Shown here: in pieces, positions 15,580 through 23,476 of the stretch
Layout of the letters: every line of letters begins with the position of its first letter
How positions within the stretch are numbered: position 1 is the first letter of the stretch
NCBI GenBank assembly: GCA_041652555.1
Contig: JBAZHE010000009.1
Span: 1-41,493 of the forward strand
DNA length: 41,493 bases
Direction: 5' to 3'
Source: JBAZHE01 sp041652555
Lineage (GTDB): Bacteria; Patescibacteriota; Patescibacteriia; Patescibacteriales; WJLG01
Program-made: the position numbers and the translations under genes
Notes under the pieces: model-generated
The model's database searches: none
Told to the model about the DNA's origin: nothing
What the model saw: only the letters and a program-made list of their open reading frames with translations

Positions 15580-17292
15580 CTACATTTCTTCTACTACTTC
15601 AATTCCCAATAATCCTAAGCCATTTTTAATTACTTGAGAAATAGAATTTAATAATGCCAAGCGGGCATTTTTTGTTTCTTCGTCGGCTTGCAGAATTGGT
15701 ATAGCATGATAGTAGTCATTTAACATTTGCGCTAATTCGTAAATGTATTTGGCGATTTCCGACGGGTCATAATTTTTAGTCGCGGCTTCAATTATCTCCG
15801 AATAAATTGCTAACTTTTTGATCAAAGAAAATTCTCTAGTATCTGATAATTTTTCAAAATCAGTGTTTATAATTAATGTTTTATGGTTTATGATTTTTTT
15901 AAATATACTTTGGATTCTGGCGTAAGTGTATAAAATATAAGGTCCGGAATTACCAGAGAGATTAATACTTTCTTCCATGTCAAAAGCCAGATATTTAAAC
16001 GCGCTGATTTTTAAGAAAGCGTATTTAACGGCGGCAACAGCGATAATCTCAATTTTATCATCTCCTAAAGAATTATTTTTTTCCGCAATAATTTTTTTAA
16101 TATTTTCTTTAGCTTCATTCAAAATGTCATTGCCCAAAATTACATTACCTAGGCGGGAAGACATTTTTCCCTTTTTTAAACCGACAAATTCGTAAGCATT
16201 GTGATATTGTTTGCCTTTAAATCTTTTTTCATCTAATAATTCTTCTACTTTGAAAGTGGCGGCAAAAAAACTTTTTTGTTCTACAGCAACATTATGAATG
16301 CAGAGGTCTATTTTGCCGAAATCAGAAAATTCACGATAAGCCAAAGCTAACTCTTTACCTTCATAAGTCGGCAAACCTTCCGAATTTAGAAAAACACGTG
16401 TTTCTAAGCCGTGTTTCTCGCCTTTAAAAACAATTGCTCCATCGCTTTTTTCTAAGATTCCTTTTACTTCGGCTTGTTTGATGTATTCTCGGCAATCAGT
16501 AATCATTTCCGATTCCATGTATTCGCAATCAAAATGAGAATAAACGCGCTGGTAAATTTCATGGAATTTTTCCAAGCTCCAATTTTTTCCAAGCGTCCAA
16601 AGATTTTTTATTTTTTCATCTTCACCAGAATAGATTTTTTTATTAATCTCTTTTATTTCTGCCTGCGCTTCCGGAATATTTTCAAAAGCTTGCGATCCTT
16701 CGGCGTAACATTTGCCTAATAGCGCGACTTTGAGATCGGTTGTAGTCGGGTAATCTTTTGAATCGATTTTTTGAAAAGACCATAGGCATTTAGCAATGTG
16801 CATACCAATATCACCCTGATAATTGGTGCGGATAACTTTAGCACCTTGCGCTTCCAGAACTCTAACGATTGATTCGCCTAGCAAAATATTTCTTAAATGG
16901 CCGATATGAAATGATTTAAACGGATTAGGATGGGCGAATTCCACCATTATTTTTTTATTTTTTAAATTTTCGTTGTGTCCGTATTTTTCTTTTTGTTCCT
17001 CAATTTCCTTAATAATATTTTTTGCTAAATATTTTTTATTTATAACAAAATTAAGATATGGGCCGGTGGCTTTAGCTTTGATGTTATTTTCAGTTGGATA
17101 TTTTTTGGCAATTTCTTTGGCTAATTCAGCTGGATTCCTACCTAATTCCTTGGCTAAAGCAAAAATTGGCCAACCTAAGTCGCCCATTTCTTGGTTGGGA
17201 GTTAAAACTAATTCTTTGGCAAAAACTTCTTTATTTAAGATTTTGCTTAAATTAGCTGCAATACCATTTTTTATTTTTATCCAGAAAGACAT
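15580..17292 (-). CDS. argS: Arginyl-tRNA synthetase
   Basis: Charges tRNA-Arg. This class I synthetase of 570 residues starts with the N-terminal tRNA D-loop-binding domain (about 1-110). The HIGH motif is in FAHPNPFKSFHIGHLRN (about 118-134), and the second signature appears as KMSSRLGNVI, a usual ArgS variant of KMSKS. The C-terminal DALR anticodon-binding helical domain includes SGPYILYTYARIQSI and ends at GIEVVEEM. It heads an argS-glyS-glycosyltransferase unit on the minus strand. A TGTCATTCC repeat begins only 8 bp upstream of its ATG, so its promoter or leader lies in or beyond that repeat. Confidence 0.96.
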   Translation of the reverse strand: MSFWIKIKNGIAANLSKILNKEVFAKELVLTPNQEMGDLGWPIFALAKELGRNPAELAKEIAKKYPTENNIKAKATGPYLNFVINKKYLAKNIIKEIEEQKEKYGHNENLKNKKIMVEFAHPNPFKSFHIGHLRNILLGESIVRVLEAQGAKVIRTNYQGDIGMHIAKCLWSFQKIDSKDYPTTTDLKVALLGKCYAEGSQAFENIPEAQAEIKEINKKIYSGEDEKIKNLWTLGKNWSLEKFHEIYQRVYSHFDCEYMESEMITDCREYIKQAEVKGILEKSDGAIVFKGEKHGLETRVFLNSEGLPTYEGKELALAYREFSDFGKIDLCIHNVAVEQKSFFAATFKVEELLDEKRFKGKQYHNAYEFVGLKKGKMSSRLGNVILGNDILNEAKENIKKIIAEKNNSLGDDKIEIIAVAAVKYAFLKISAFKYLAFDMEESINLSGNSGPYILYTYARIQSIFKKIINHKTLIINTDFEKLSDTREFSLIKKLAIYSEIIEAATKNYDPSEIAKYIYELAQMLNDYYHAIPILQADEETKNARLALLNSISQVIKNGLGLLGIEVVEEM

Positions 17293-17299
17293 AATTTTA

Positions 17300-17428
17300 T
17301 GTCATTCCCGCGCCCCAAGGGGGGTCTCTTTGGGAAAAACGGGAATCCAGTGTTTACAATTAGTATTCTATGGGAAATAAGCATTTTTGGCAAGAAAAAA
17401 ATGGATACCGGTCTCCGCCGGGATGACA
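17300..17428 (+). repeat. TGTCATTCC-ended inverted repeat, copy 2, in the argS leader
   Basis: The element starts TGTCATTCCCGCG and ends CCGGGATGACA. Relative to the copy at 2734 it carries an extra internal palindromic block (CCCCAAGGGG ... CTTTGGGA) between the CCCGC and CGGGAATCCAG arms. The copy at 22298-22396 has the same block, so these two are closest relatives. Confidence 0.75.
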
Positions 17429-17473
17429 CAAGGAGGTAATGTCGTAAAATTTTTTGGCAAGTGAAACATAGGT

Positions 17474-17518
17474 AAAACAAAAGGCAACTCCTTGTTTAAA
17501 GGAGCTGCCTTTTGTTTT
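17474..17518 (-). terminator. Intrinsic terminator after the GT4 gene
   Basis: On the minus strand AAAAGGCAGCTCCTT pairs with AAGGAGTTGCCTTTT around a short loop, followed by GTTTTACC. It begins right at the stop codon of the GT4 gene and isolates it from argS. Confidence 0.8.
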
Positions 17519-18598
17519 TTAAGCCTTTAAGGCATCTTTTTCTTTTTTAAGCCTCCTGTCTTTTTTATAAGCAATTTCACCTAGTACTCGCTGATAGACG
17601 TTTTGGTAACCGGTAATCATCTTTTTAATACTGAAAAAAGCTTCGGCACGGGTTCTCGTCTCTTTCCGGCTAATATTGTCAATATTTTTCATAGCTTCAG
17701 CCATTTCTTCTACGCTATTTACAACATAACCGGTTTTACCGTCTTTAATAACTTCGGGAATAGCTCCTATATTCCAACCGATAACCGGAGTACCGCAGGA
17801 CATAGCTTCAATCATAGAGTAACCAAAAACTTCCTCGCATTGAGTTGGGAAAATTAATCCTTTGGCTTTTTGCAGGTAAGGTATTTTTTGTTCAGAATTT
17901 TGTTCTCCGATATAGGTGATATTTTTTCCATCAATATTTTTTTCAATATGGGAATGCCAATAGCCTTCTCCTTGGTAACTACGTCCAGCGATAACTAGTT
18001 TTACGCCGGCTTTTTTAGCCGCTTCAATGGCTAAATGTGCACCTTTATCCTCAGTAACACGGCCAAGGTAGAGAAAATAATCTTCTGGATTCGGGTTAAA
18101 AGCGAATTTTTTTGTATCTACGCCGTGATAAATATTGGCGTACCAATTTAATTCCGGCATTTGCTTTCTCTGTGCTAAGGAAAAGGAAATATAGCGTAAA
18201 CTTTTAAATTCTTTTAGAAAAGTTTTCATTATTTTATCTATCGGGCTATGGACGGAAATTAAAGTTGGAGTTTTTACAAAATTTTGATAAAAAGAACTTA
18301 GAATAGTGAAATGACTATGAATTAAGTCATACTTGGAAGCGTTTTTATAACATTTGGAAATAAGTGAATCGGTATAGAAATTTTTTTCTCTTTCGGAAAT
18401 TTTCGGCACCAAATTTAAAGCTATTGGATAAACTGAAACTAATTCAGCGTTAGTTTGAGAGTCGCCGGAGGCGTAAAGAAAAACCTTATGCCCTTTAATG
18501 GTTAATCCGTCACAAAGAGCTCCGACATGACTGTAAATTGCGCTACTGGTAGCTGATGATACTGGATTTAAACAAGAAACTAGTTGAGAAATTTTCAT
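17519..18598 (-). CDS. Glycosyltransferase family 4
   Basis: This 359-residue GT-B enzyme would transfer a nucleotide-activated sugar to a lipid or glycan acceptor at the cytoplasmic membrane face. The N-terminal half begins MKISQLVSCLNPVSSATSSA and contains YDLIHSHFTILSSF. The C-terminal donor-binding half has YLGRVTEDKGAHLAIEAAKK (about 190-209), KLVIAGRS and the E-x7-E region EVFGYSMIEAMSCGTPVIGW (about 262-281). The ATG at 18598 is preceded by a perfect TATAAT (18621-18626, minus) but no matching -35. A terminator sits at its stop, so it seems to be a single-gene unit. The sugar specificity is unknown. Confidence 0.88.
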   Translation of the reverse strand: MKISQLVSCLNPVSSATSSAIYSHVGALCDGLTIKGHKVFLYASGDSQTNAELVSVYPIALNLVPKISEREKNFYTDSLISKCYKNASKYDLIHSHFTILSSFYQNFVKTPTLISVHSPIDKIMKTFLKEFKSLRYISFSLAQRKQMPELNWYANIYHGVDTKKFAFNPNPEDYFLYLGRVTEDKGAHLAIEAAKKAGVKLVIAGRSYQGEGYWHSHIEKNIDGKNITYIGEQNSEQKIPYLQKAKGLIFPTQCEEVFGYSMIEAMSCGTPVIGWNIGAIPEVIKDGKTGYVVNSVEEMAEAMKNIDNISRKETRTRAEAFFSIKKMITGYQNVYQRVLGEIAYKKDRRLKKEKDALKA

Positions 18599-18782
18599 TT
18601 TTTATTATCTATGAATTATTATTATAGACTACAAGTTATTTTAAGCCTATATTTTCTTTTTGGCAATACCAACATTCGCTTAAATTTTAAATTTTTGTTA
18701 TTGTAAAAGAAATGAAAATAGCCACAAACATAACTAGAAGTAACTGGGGGTAGGTAACTATTTTTAAAATAATAATTTAGCA

Positions 18783-19328
18783 ATGGTAAGGAATTTTTTG
18801 AATAAAGAAAATTATATTTTGAAAGAATCAACTCGTTCTCGTTGCATACGTGTCACGGTGAAGAGTGGTGGCGAAGTGGTAATAACTAAGCCACGTCGCG
18901 CACCTTTGTTTTTGGTGAAACATTTTGTTCAAAAGAATTCGGCTTGGATAGAAAAGATGGTGGAGCGCGCCAAAAGTCAGCCTAAGAAAAAACTAGCCAA
19001 AGTTTCTGAGGCAGAATTTTTGGCTGGCAAAAAGCAAGGTTTGGAATTTTTGCGAGCTAGAGTTGTGGAAGTTAATTCTTTCTATGGATTTGAGTTTAAA
19101 AAAATAAGTGTTAAGAATAATTCTTCTCGTCTTGGTTCTTGTTCGCGTTCTGGTAATTTGAATTTTAGCTATTCTATTTTACGCCTACCGACGGAAGCGA
19201 TTGATTATGTGATTGTTCATGAGCTTTGCCATTTAAAGGAATTCAATCATTCTAGTCGTTTTTGGGATTTGGTAGCTTTGGTTGTGCCAGATTATAAGAA
19301 GACTAGAAAAAATATTAGATCAGGTTGA
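18783..19328 (+). CDS. YgjP/SprT-like zinc metallopeptidase (DUF45)
   Basis: The 181-residue protein matches the YgjP (DUF45, M48-related) family. It has a beta-rich N-terminal part with RSRCIRVTVKSGGEVVITKPRR, the RLGSCSRSGNLNFSY strand (about 118-132) and the zinc motif HELCHLKEFNHSSRFW (about 146-161). That motif gives HExxH plus a third His in NHSSRFW. These proteins are often annotated as metal-dependent hydrolases; the substrate is not known. It ends with TGA, which supports the standard genetic code. It is transcribed away from the GT4 gene. Confidence 0.88.
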   Translation: MVRNFLNKENYILKESTRSRCIRVTVKSGGEVVITKPRRAPLFLVKHFVQKNSAWIEKMVERAKSQPKKKLAKVSEAEFLAGKKQGLEFLRARVVEVNSFYGFEFKKISVKNNSSRLGSCSRSGNLNFSYSILRLPTEAIDYVIVHELCHLKEFNHSSRFWDLVALVVPDYKKTRKNIRSG

Positions 19329-19410
19329 TTTTTGACTTTTATTATTATAGATGCTAGTCTTTAGTAAGGTTTTTAAACCGATTGAACTTTAAATTTTTAT
19401 CACTTTTTTA

Positions 19411-19416
19411 GGAGGT
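19411..19416 (+). promoter_or_regulatory. Strong Shine-Dalgarno site before the ROK kinase
   Basis: GGAGGT lies 3 bp before the ATG at 19420. It is unusual here because most genes in the window lack a recognisable site. The short spacing still allows use and fixes the start. Confidence 0.6.
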
Positions 19417-19419
19417 ATT

Positions 19420-20409
19420 ATGATTTGTGCATCTGTCGGCGTAGATATTGGCGGGACGGGAACAAAAATTGTTTATTTTTCCAATGGTGAGCTTAGTTTT
19501 AAACAGAGTTACCCGACGGATAAGAACGGAGGAATTAAGGCTGTTCTTGTAAATATAAAAAAATTTTGTTCTAAGTATCACATTGACACATCAAATGCTA
19601 TTATTGGTTTTTCAACCCCAGGAGTTTGGGGCGAAAAAAATGGGAAAGAAACTGTTTTAGGTAGTTGTGCCAATCTCCCGTGGCTGGCCGAGAGCAATAT
19701 TATTGAGTTAGCTAAGGATAAATTTTCAGTAGCTTATTGCTATGGCTTAAACGATGCAAAATGCCAAATTTACGGGCAGACTATTTTTGGCAATGCTAAA
19801 GGAGGAAAAGTTGTAGTTGGGTTGACCTTGGGGACTGGAGTTGGTGGCGCAGTAATAATAAACGGCAAAATATTCCTTGGCGCCAGTGGCAAGGGCGGGG
19901 AGTTCGGACATATTTCAATTCGTCCCCTTACTCCGTCCAGAAAATGTAACTGTGGCAATTTTGGATGCCTTGAGGCGTACTGCGGGACCGTTGGAATAAT
20001 AGAGACCCTGAAAGAAGAAATTAGTTTTTATCATGATGCTGGTGAATTGCAAGATGGCGAGCGGAAAAATATTAAAAAAATATTTGAATTGGCAAAAAAT
20101 AAGCCGTTTAGTAATTCGGCTTGTTTACAAACTATTATTAAAACAGCGCATTATTTAGCTGATGGCCTAGCTCCATTGCTTAATGCTTTTGAACCAGATA
20201 TCGTAGTATTTGACGGCCAGATTTCTCGCGATTTGCCGATGATGGAGAAAACTATCTTTGCCGCGCTAGAGGAGCGCCTTTCTCAAAGATTTCTTTTTGA
20301 TTGTTTAAAAATAGTCCAATCTAGTGATCCGGAGTATTCTGGTGCCATCGGTGCGTCCGCCTATGCTTTATCCAGAAGCCAAGGTCTCGAAGTGATAATG
20401 AAGTTTTAA
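19420..20409 (+). CDS. ROK family sugar kinase (glucokinase-like)
   Basis: ROK proteins of this size without a helix-turn-helix phosphorylate sugars such as glucose, fructose or N-acetylated hexosamines with ATP. The 329 residues start with the phosphate-binding VGVDIGGTGTKIVYF (about 5-19). They contain GLTLGTGVGGAVI (about 134-146), the metal/sugar segment GGEFGHISIRP and the ROK zinc signature CNCGNFGCLEAYCG (about 178-191). A strong Shine-Dalgarno site fixes the start, and a terminator follows. The sugar specificity cannot be decided by eye. With enolase it would feed the glycolytic pathway. Confidence 0.9.
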   Translation: MICASVGVDIGGTGTKIVYFSNGELSFKQSYPTDKNGGIKAVLVNIKKFCSKYHIDTSNAIIGFSTPGVWGEKNGKETVLGSCANLPWLAESNIIELAKDKFSVAYCYGLNDAKCQIYGQTIFGNAKGGKVVVGLTLGTGVGGAVIINGKIFLGASGKGGEFGHISIRPLTPSRKCNCGNFGCLEAYCGTVGIIETLKEEISFYHDAGELQDGERKNIKKIFELAKNKPFSNSACLQTIIKTAHYLADGLAPLLNAFEPDIVVFDGQISRDLPMMEKTIFAALEERLSQRFLFDCLKIVQSSDPEYSGAIGASAYALSRSQGLEVIMKF

Positions 20410-20429
20410 TTTTTTACAATCTTTTGATA

Positions 20430-20468
20430 CGCCTTTTTTCAGGAATGGAAAAAGGCGCTATTTTTTTT
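20430..20468 (+). terminator. Intrinsic terminator after the ROK kinase
   Basis: CGCCTTTTT and AAAAAGGCG form a 9-bp stem around TCAGGAATGG, followed by CTATTTTTTTT. It lies between convergent genes and may also stop thrS transcripts, though less well on that strand. Confidence 0.8.
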
Positions 20469-20488
20469 GCAGAGTGATTTTAAAAAAT

Positions 20489-22285
20489 TTATATTTTGGG
20501 CGTAGAGTCAGAAATTATTTTTATGAATTCAGTGAAATCCATTTCTTTTGTGTCGCGAGAACCTCTTTCGCGAACAGCGAGCTTGCCGGATTCTTTTTCT
20601 TTGTCGCCGACAACTAATATATAAGGAATTTTTTCATTAACGGCTTTGCGAGTTTTGTTGCCAACGGTTTCCGATGAATCATCAACTTCGGCACGAATTT
20701 CTTCGGCTTGGAATTTTTCTTTTAGTTCGTGGCAAAAATCAATATGCCCTTCGCCGACTGAGAGAATTTTAACTTGGACAGGGGCAAGCCAAGTCGGGAA
20801 GGCGCCGGCGTAGTGTTCAATCAGAACACCGATAAAGCGTTCAAAGGAGCCGAATAGCGCGCGGTGCAAAACATAAGGGCGTTCTTTTTCACCTTTGTCA
20901 TTAACAAAAGACATTTCAAATCTTTCCGGCAAGTTGAAGTCAAATTGCAATGTGGAGCACTGCCATTCGCGACCGATTGCATCTTTGACTTTAAAATCCA
21001 GTTTTGGCCCATAAAAAACGGCACCGCCGATATCCTTAGTGATATTCAAGCCTTTTTCTAGAGCGATTTTTTCCAAAACTTGTTCGGTAAAATTCCAGCC
21101 TTCATCAGCGCCGGCGTATTGTTTTAATTGCGGATCGCGAACAGACAAATAAACATTCACCGCGGATATTTCAAAACCGAAAGATTTATAAATAAAAAGA
21201 ATAAAATTAATCACTCGCTTTAATTCGTTCTCAACCTGGTCAGCGCGGCAGATAATGTGTGCATCATCCTGGGTAAAGCCACGGACGCGGGTCAGACCGG
21301 AAAGCTCACCCTTTTTTTCATAGCGATAGACGGTTCCGCATTCAGCCCAGCGCAAGGGTAGCTCACGGTAGGAATAAGGCCGATGTTTGAAAATTTGGAT
21401 ATGAAAAGGACAGTTCATTGGTTTTAAGAGAAATTGCTCCGATTCTTTTGCCTGTTCTTTATCCTGATTTTCTTTTAAAGTTTGTCCGACTTCAATTGGC
21501 GGGTATATACTCTCGTTGTAAAAACCCCAATGGCCGGAAGTTTCCCAAAGCACCCGATTACCAATATGTGGCGAGCGCACCAACTCGTAGCCGTTTTTTA
21601 AATGGGCACGATACCAAAAATCTTCAATCACGCGCCAAAGTATAGCGCCTTTCGGATGCCAAAGCGGCAGACCCAGACCGACAGTTTCATTAATATGAAA
21701 AAGTTCCATTTCTTTGCCGATTTTGCGGTGGTCGCGTTTTTCCGCCTCAATAATCATTGCCAGATACGCGTCCAATTCTTCGCGAGTATTAAAAGCTAAT
21801 GCGTAAATGCGAGTGAGCATTTTGTTTTTTTCATCACCACGCCAATAGGCGCCGGCGACTTTATCTATTTTCCAGCCATCGCTGTTTATTTGTTTAGTAT
21901 TTTCAATATGCGGACCTTTGCAAAGATCAGTAAAATTGCCAACAGTATAATATGACACATTGATTTCGCCACCGGTTTTTAAGTTCTCTAATAATTCTTT
22001 TTTGTAGAGTTGATTTTCTTCCTCGGCTTTTTTGATCGCCTCATTAATCGGCAGATTAAAACTTGAAAATTGAAGACTTTGTTTGATTAGATGTTTTGTC
22101 TTTTTTTCTATTTCTCTCAATTCCGCCTCGCCGATTTTTTTGTCGCCGAAGTCAAAGTCATAGTAAAACCCAGTATCAATCGCCGGACCAATGGCAAATT
22201 TAACGTCCGGATAAAGTTCTTTGACGGCTGCCGCTAAGACGTGCGAGAGAGAATGGCGGATAATTTTGATTGGTTGGCTGTTCAT
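20489..22285 (-). CDS. thrS: Threonyl-tRNA synthetase without a TGS domain
   Basis: Charges tRNA-Thr. The 598 residues begin directly with the editing (SAD) domain: HSLSHVLAAAVKELYP (near residue 11) and FTDLCKGPHIEN give the HxxxH and CxxxH zinc/editing residues. The class II core has MNCPFHIQIFK with the zinc Cys, RWAECGTVYRYEKKG and TRVRGFTQDDAHIIC. The C-terminus is the anticodon-binding domain. Most bacterial ThrS (about 640) carry an N-terminal TGS domain of about 60 residues, absent here. An upstream in-frame ATG at 22303 would add six residues, but it lies exactly in the terminal TGTCAT of a repeat, so I chose the ATG at 22285. Expression is controlled by the T-box leader upstream. 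Confidence 0.95.
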   Translation of the reverse strand: MNSQPIKIIRHSLSHVLAAAVKELYPDVKFAIGPAIDTGFYYDFDFGDKKIGEAELREIEKKTKHLIKQSLQFSSFNLPINEAIKKAEEENQLYKKELLENLKTGGEINVSYYTVGNFTDLCKGPHIENTKQINSDGWKIDKVAGAYWRGDEKNKMLTRIYALAFNTREELDAYLAMIIEAEKRDHRKIGKEMELFHINETVGLGLPLWHPKGAILWRVIEDFWYRAHLKNGYELVRSPHIGNRVLWETSGHWGFYNESIYPPIEVGQTLKENQDKEQAKESEQFLLKPMNCPFHIQIFKHRPYSYRELPLRWAECGTVYRYEKKGELSGLTRVRGFTQDDAHIICRADQVENELKRVINFILFIYKSFGFEISAVNVYLSVRDPQLKQYAGADEGWNFTEQVLEKIALEKGLNITKDIGGAVFYGPKLDFKVKDAIGREWQCSTLQFDFNLPERFEMSFVNDKGEKERPYVLHRALFGSFERFIGVLIEHYAGAFPTWLAPVQVKILSVGEGHIDFCHELKEKFQAEEIRAEVDDSSETVGNKTRKAVNEKIPYILVVGDKEKESGKLAVRERGSRDTKEMDFTEFIKIISDSTPKI

Positions 22286-22297
22286 AATGGTTGTTTG

Positions 22298-22396
22298 TGT
22301 CATCCCAGTGGAGGCCGGGATCTAGTTTTTTAGTATAAATTATTTTCTGGATTCCCGCCTTTCCCAAAGGGACCCCTTTGGGGCACGGGAATGACA
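22298..22396 (-). repeat. TGTCATTCC-ended inverted repeat, copy 3, between the T-box and thrS
   Basis: On the minus strand it begins TGTCATTCCCGTGCCCC and ends CCACTGGGATGACA, with inner GGCGGGAATCCAG and CTAGATCCCGG arms. It has the same extra internal block as the copy at 17300. It separates the T-box terminator (ends 22404) from thrS and supplies an alternative ATG in its last bases. Confidence 0.78.
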
Positions 22397-22403
22397 AGTT
22401 AAT

Positions 22404-22582
22404 AAAAAAATCCTCGTCTTGCCACAGCAAAATAAATCTGCCGTGTCAGGACGAGGACTTCTCGTGGTTCCACCCGACTTTTCCCCTTAAATATAAAGAG
22501 GACTCTTTTAAAATGGCTTAGCTTCTCTTTTGAGAAGAATTAATTCCGCGGTTGGTGGCCACGACAATCGCCATTAGTCTTA
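22404..22582 (-). promoter_or_regulatory. T-box riboswitch leader of thrS
   Basis: The minus strand at 22463-22476 reads CGGGTGGAACCACG, matching the T-box consensus AGGGTGGNACCGCG. Immediately downstream is a long terminator (22404-22457) with arms CCTCGTC/GACGAGG, ending in seven U residues. The UGGA of the T-box would pair with the tRNA acceptor end. The upstream part is short (about 90 nt before the T-box helices), so Stem I seems reduced. ACC triplets, a threonine codon, occur at 22554-22556 and 22550-22552, the first followed by the expected purine. Uncharged tRNA-Thr should favour antitermination and thrS expression. Confidence 0.88.
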
Positions 22583-22587
22583 TCTAT

Positions 22588-22615
22588 ATAATAGGCTTTT
22601 TATTTTTTTTGTCAA
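22588..22615 (-). promoter_or_regulatory. Promoter of the thrS T-box leader
   Basis: On the minus strand TTGACA (22615-22610) and TATTAT (22593-22588) are separated by 16 bp. Transcription would start near 22581, just ahead of the T-box stem region. Confidence 0.75.
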
Positions 22616-22616
22616 T

Positions 22617-22646
22617 AAAAAAGACTCAGCATACTGGCTGAGCCCT
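22617..22646 (-). terminator. Intrinsic terminator after the 222-residue hypothetical gene
   Basis: On the minus strand GGCTCAGC pairs with GCTGAGTC around CAGTAT, followed by six U residues. It abuts the -35 box of the thrS promoter, insulating the two units. The 353-bp gap 22304-22656 is thus filled by repeat, T-box, promoter and terminator. Confidence 0.75.
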
Positions 22647-22656
22647 AAATCGTTTT

Positions 22657-23325
22657 TTAGTTTATCCCCTCCACGCTATTGGTATGATATTTTTCAAAGT
22701 CGAAGAATACGGGGGTTATGTAAAAAATATTCTCTCCACCCTTTTTTATTATTTTAAATTTTTCCGTTAGCAGAAAAATCCTTTCTTCTTTTAGCTTGTC
22801 AAGGAATGGTTTTATTAATAGTTTATCACCGACTTTTATATCTTTTGACGGAAAAACTCTCAAGGGAATTTCTTTTATGAGTCTTGGATTTTTATTGATG
22901 TAAGGGATTCGGGGGATAAATAAAAATAAGATTACTTCTTTTTTTATTTTTTTTTCCTTGTTAACTATTTTGTCTGGTGGTTGGGTGTGTTTTTCATGAG
23001 TTTTATTTCTTTCATTACTACGCAGCTCTTCAAGATCAAAAACTGTTTCAGTTTCTTCTTCAGTACTCATGGACTTCCTCCTTGTTATTAGTTGCTGTTT
23101 TTCTAAGAAATCTTCTAAATAAAAAGGCTCTTCCTTTGCATTGAAAATAAATCCAAGTTTTTTTTCTTCGTATCTGGCGCTACCGACATCAAACAGCACC
23201 TCTTCTTCGTATCTGGCGCTACCGACATCAAACAGCACCTCTTCTTCGTTTTTACAAACGTCAAAGATTGTTTCTTCAAGTGAATAGTCGAACTTGGTGT
23301 CTTGTGTATAGATGGTAGTGTTCAT
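22657..23325 (-). CDS. Hypothetical protein with a tandem 13-residue duplication
   Basis: I do not recognise this 222-residue protein. It is acidic in the first half and has no signal peptide or membrane helix. Residues about 28-54 are two identical copies of a 13-residue unit, EEVLFDVGSARYE, coded by a perfect 39-bp tandem repeat. A further partial, NEEEVLFDV, precedes them, and FDVCKNEEE resembles the unit too. The second half (about 120-215) is basic and beta-like, with LFIPRIPYINKNPRLIKEIP and a KVGDKLLIKPFLDKL segment that recalls a small SH3/OB-like barrel; this is only an impression. It has its own promoter and terminator. Confidence 0.7.
   Translation of the reverse strand: MNTTIYTQDTKFDYSLEETIFDVCKNEEEVLFDVGSARYEEEVLFDVGSARYEEKKLGFIFNAKEEPFYLEDFLEKQQLITRRKSMSTEEETETVFDLEELRSNERNKTHEKHTQPPDKIVNKEKKIKKEVILFLFIPRIPYINKNPRLIKEIPLRVFPSKDIKVGDKLLIKPFLDKLKEERIFLLTEKFKIIKKGGENIFYITPVFFDFEKYHTNSVEGIN
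23164..23241. repeat. Perfect 39-bp tandem duplication in the hypothetical gene
   Basis: Two identical 39-bp units lie at 23164-23202 and 23203-23241, followed by a 7-bp partial third. Perfect identity implies a recent duplication. It adds exactly 13 codons and keeps the frame. Confidence 0.92.
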
Positions 23326-23385
23326 TATAGTTTCCCTTTTTTTATTAGTTTTAATTGTGAATGTTCTATTTTAAACGACTCCTTT

Positions 23386-23414
23386 ATATTAATGTTTTTT
23401 AACTTCTTTGTCAA
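23386..23414 (-). promoter_or_regulatory. Promoter of the 222-residue hypothetical gene
   Basis: Minus-strand TTGACA (23414-23409) and TAATAT (23391-23386) are 17 bp apart, giving a leader of about 55 nt. The -35 box covers the first ATG of the long version of the divergent plus-strand gene, which argues for the later start at 23477. Confidence 0.6.
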
Positions 23415-23429
23415 TGGCTGACAAAATAT

Positions 23430-23459
23430 TTGCCAAGATTAGGTTTGATTTGTTAAGAT
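23430..23459 (+). promoter_or_regulatory. Possible promoter of the lamin-tail protein
   Basis: TTGCCA (23430-23435) and TAAGAT (23454-23459) are 18 bp apart, and the -10 carries an upstream TG (extended -10). It would give a very short leader before the ATG at 23477. Confidence 0.35.
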
Positions 23460-23476
23460 ATAGTTTAATTTTAGTT

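Noticed and set aside
18622..18831. 69-codon minus-strand frame between the GT4 and YgjP genes
   Set aside because: It overlaps the YgjP start and the probable promoter region, with composition of translated AT-rich non-coding DNA.
22303..22303. thrS start at 22303
   Set aside because: This ATG is part of the terminal TGTCAT of a dispersed repeat. The ATG at 22285 starts the conserved part.
23164..23248. Possible CRISPR-like repeat
   Set aside because: The units are directly adjacent with no spacers and lie inside a coding frame as a 13-codon duplication.
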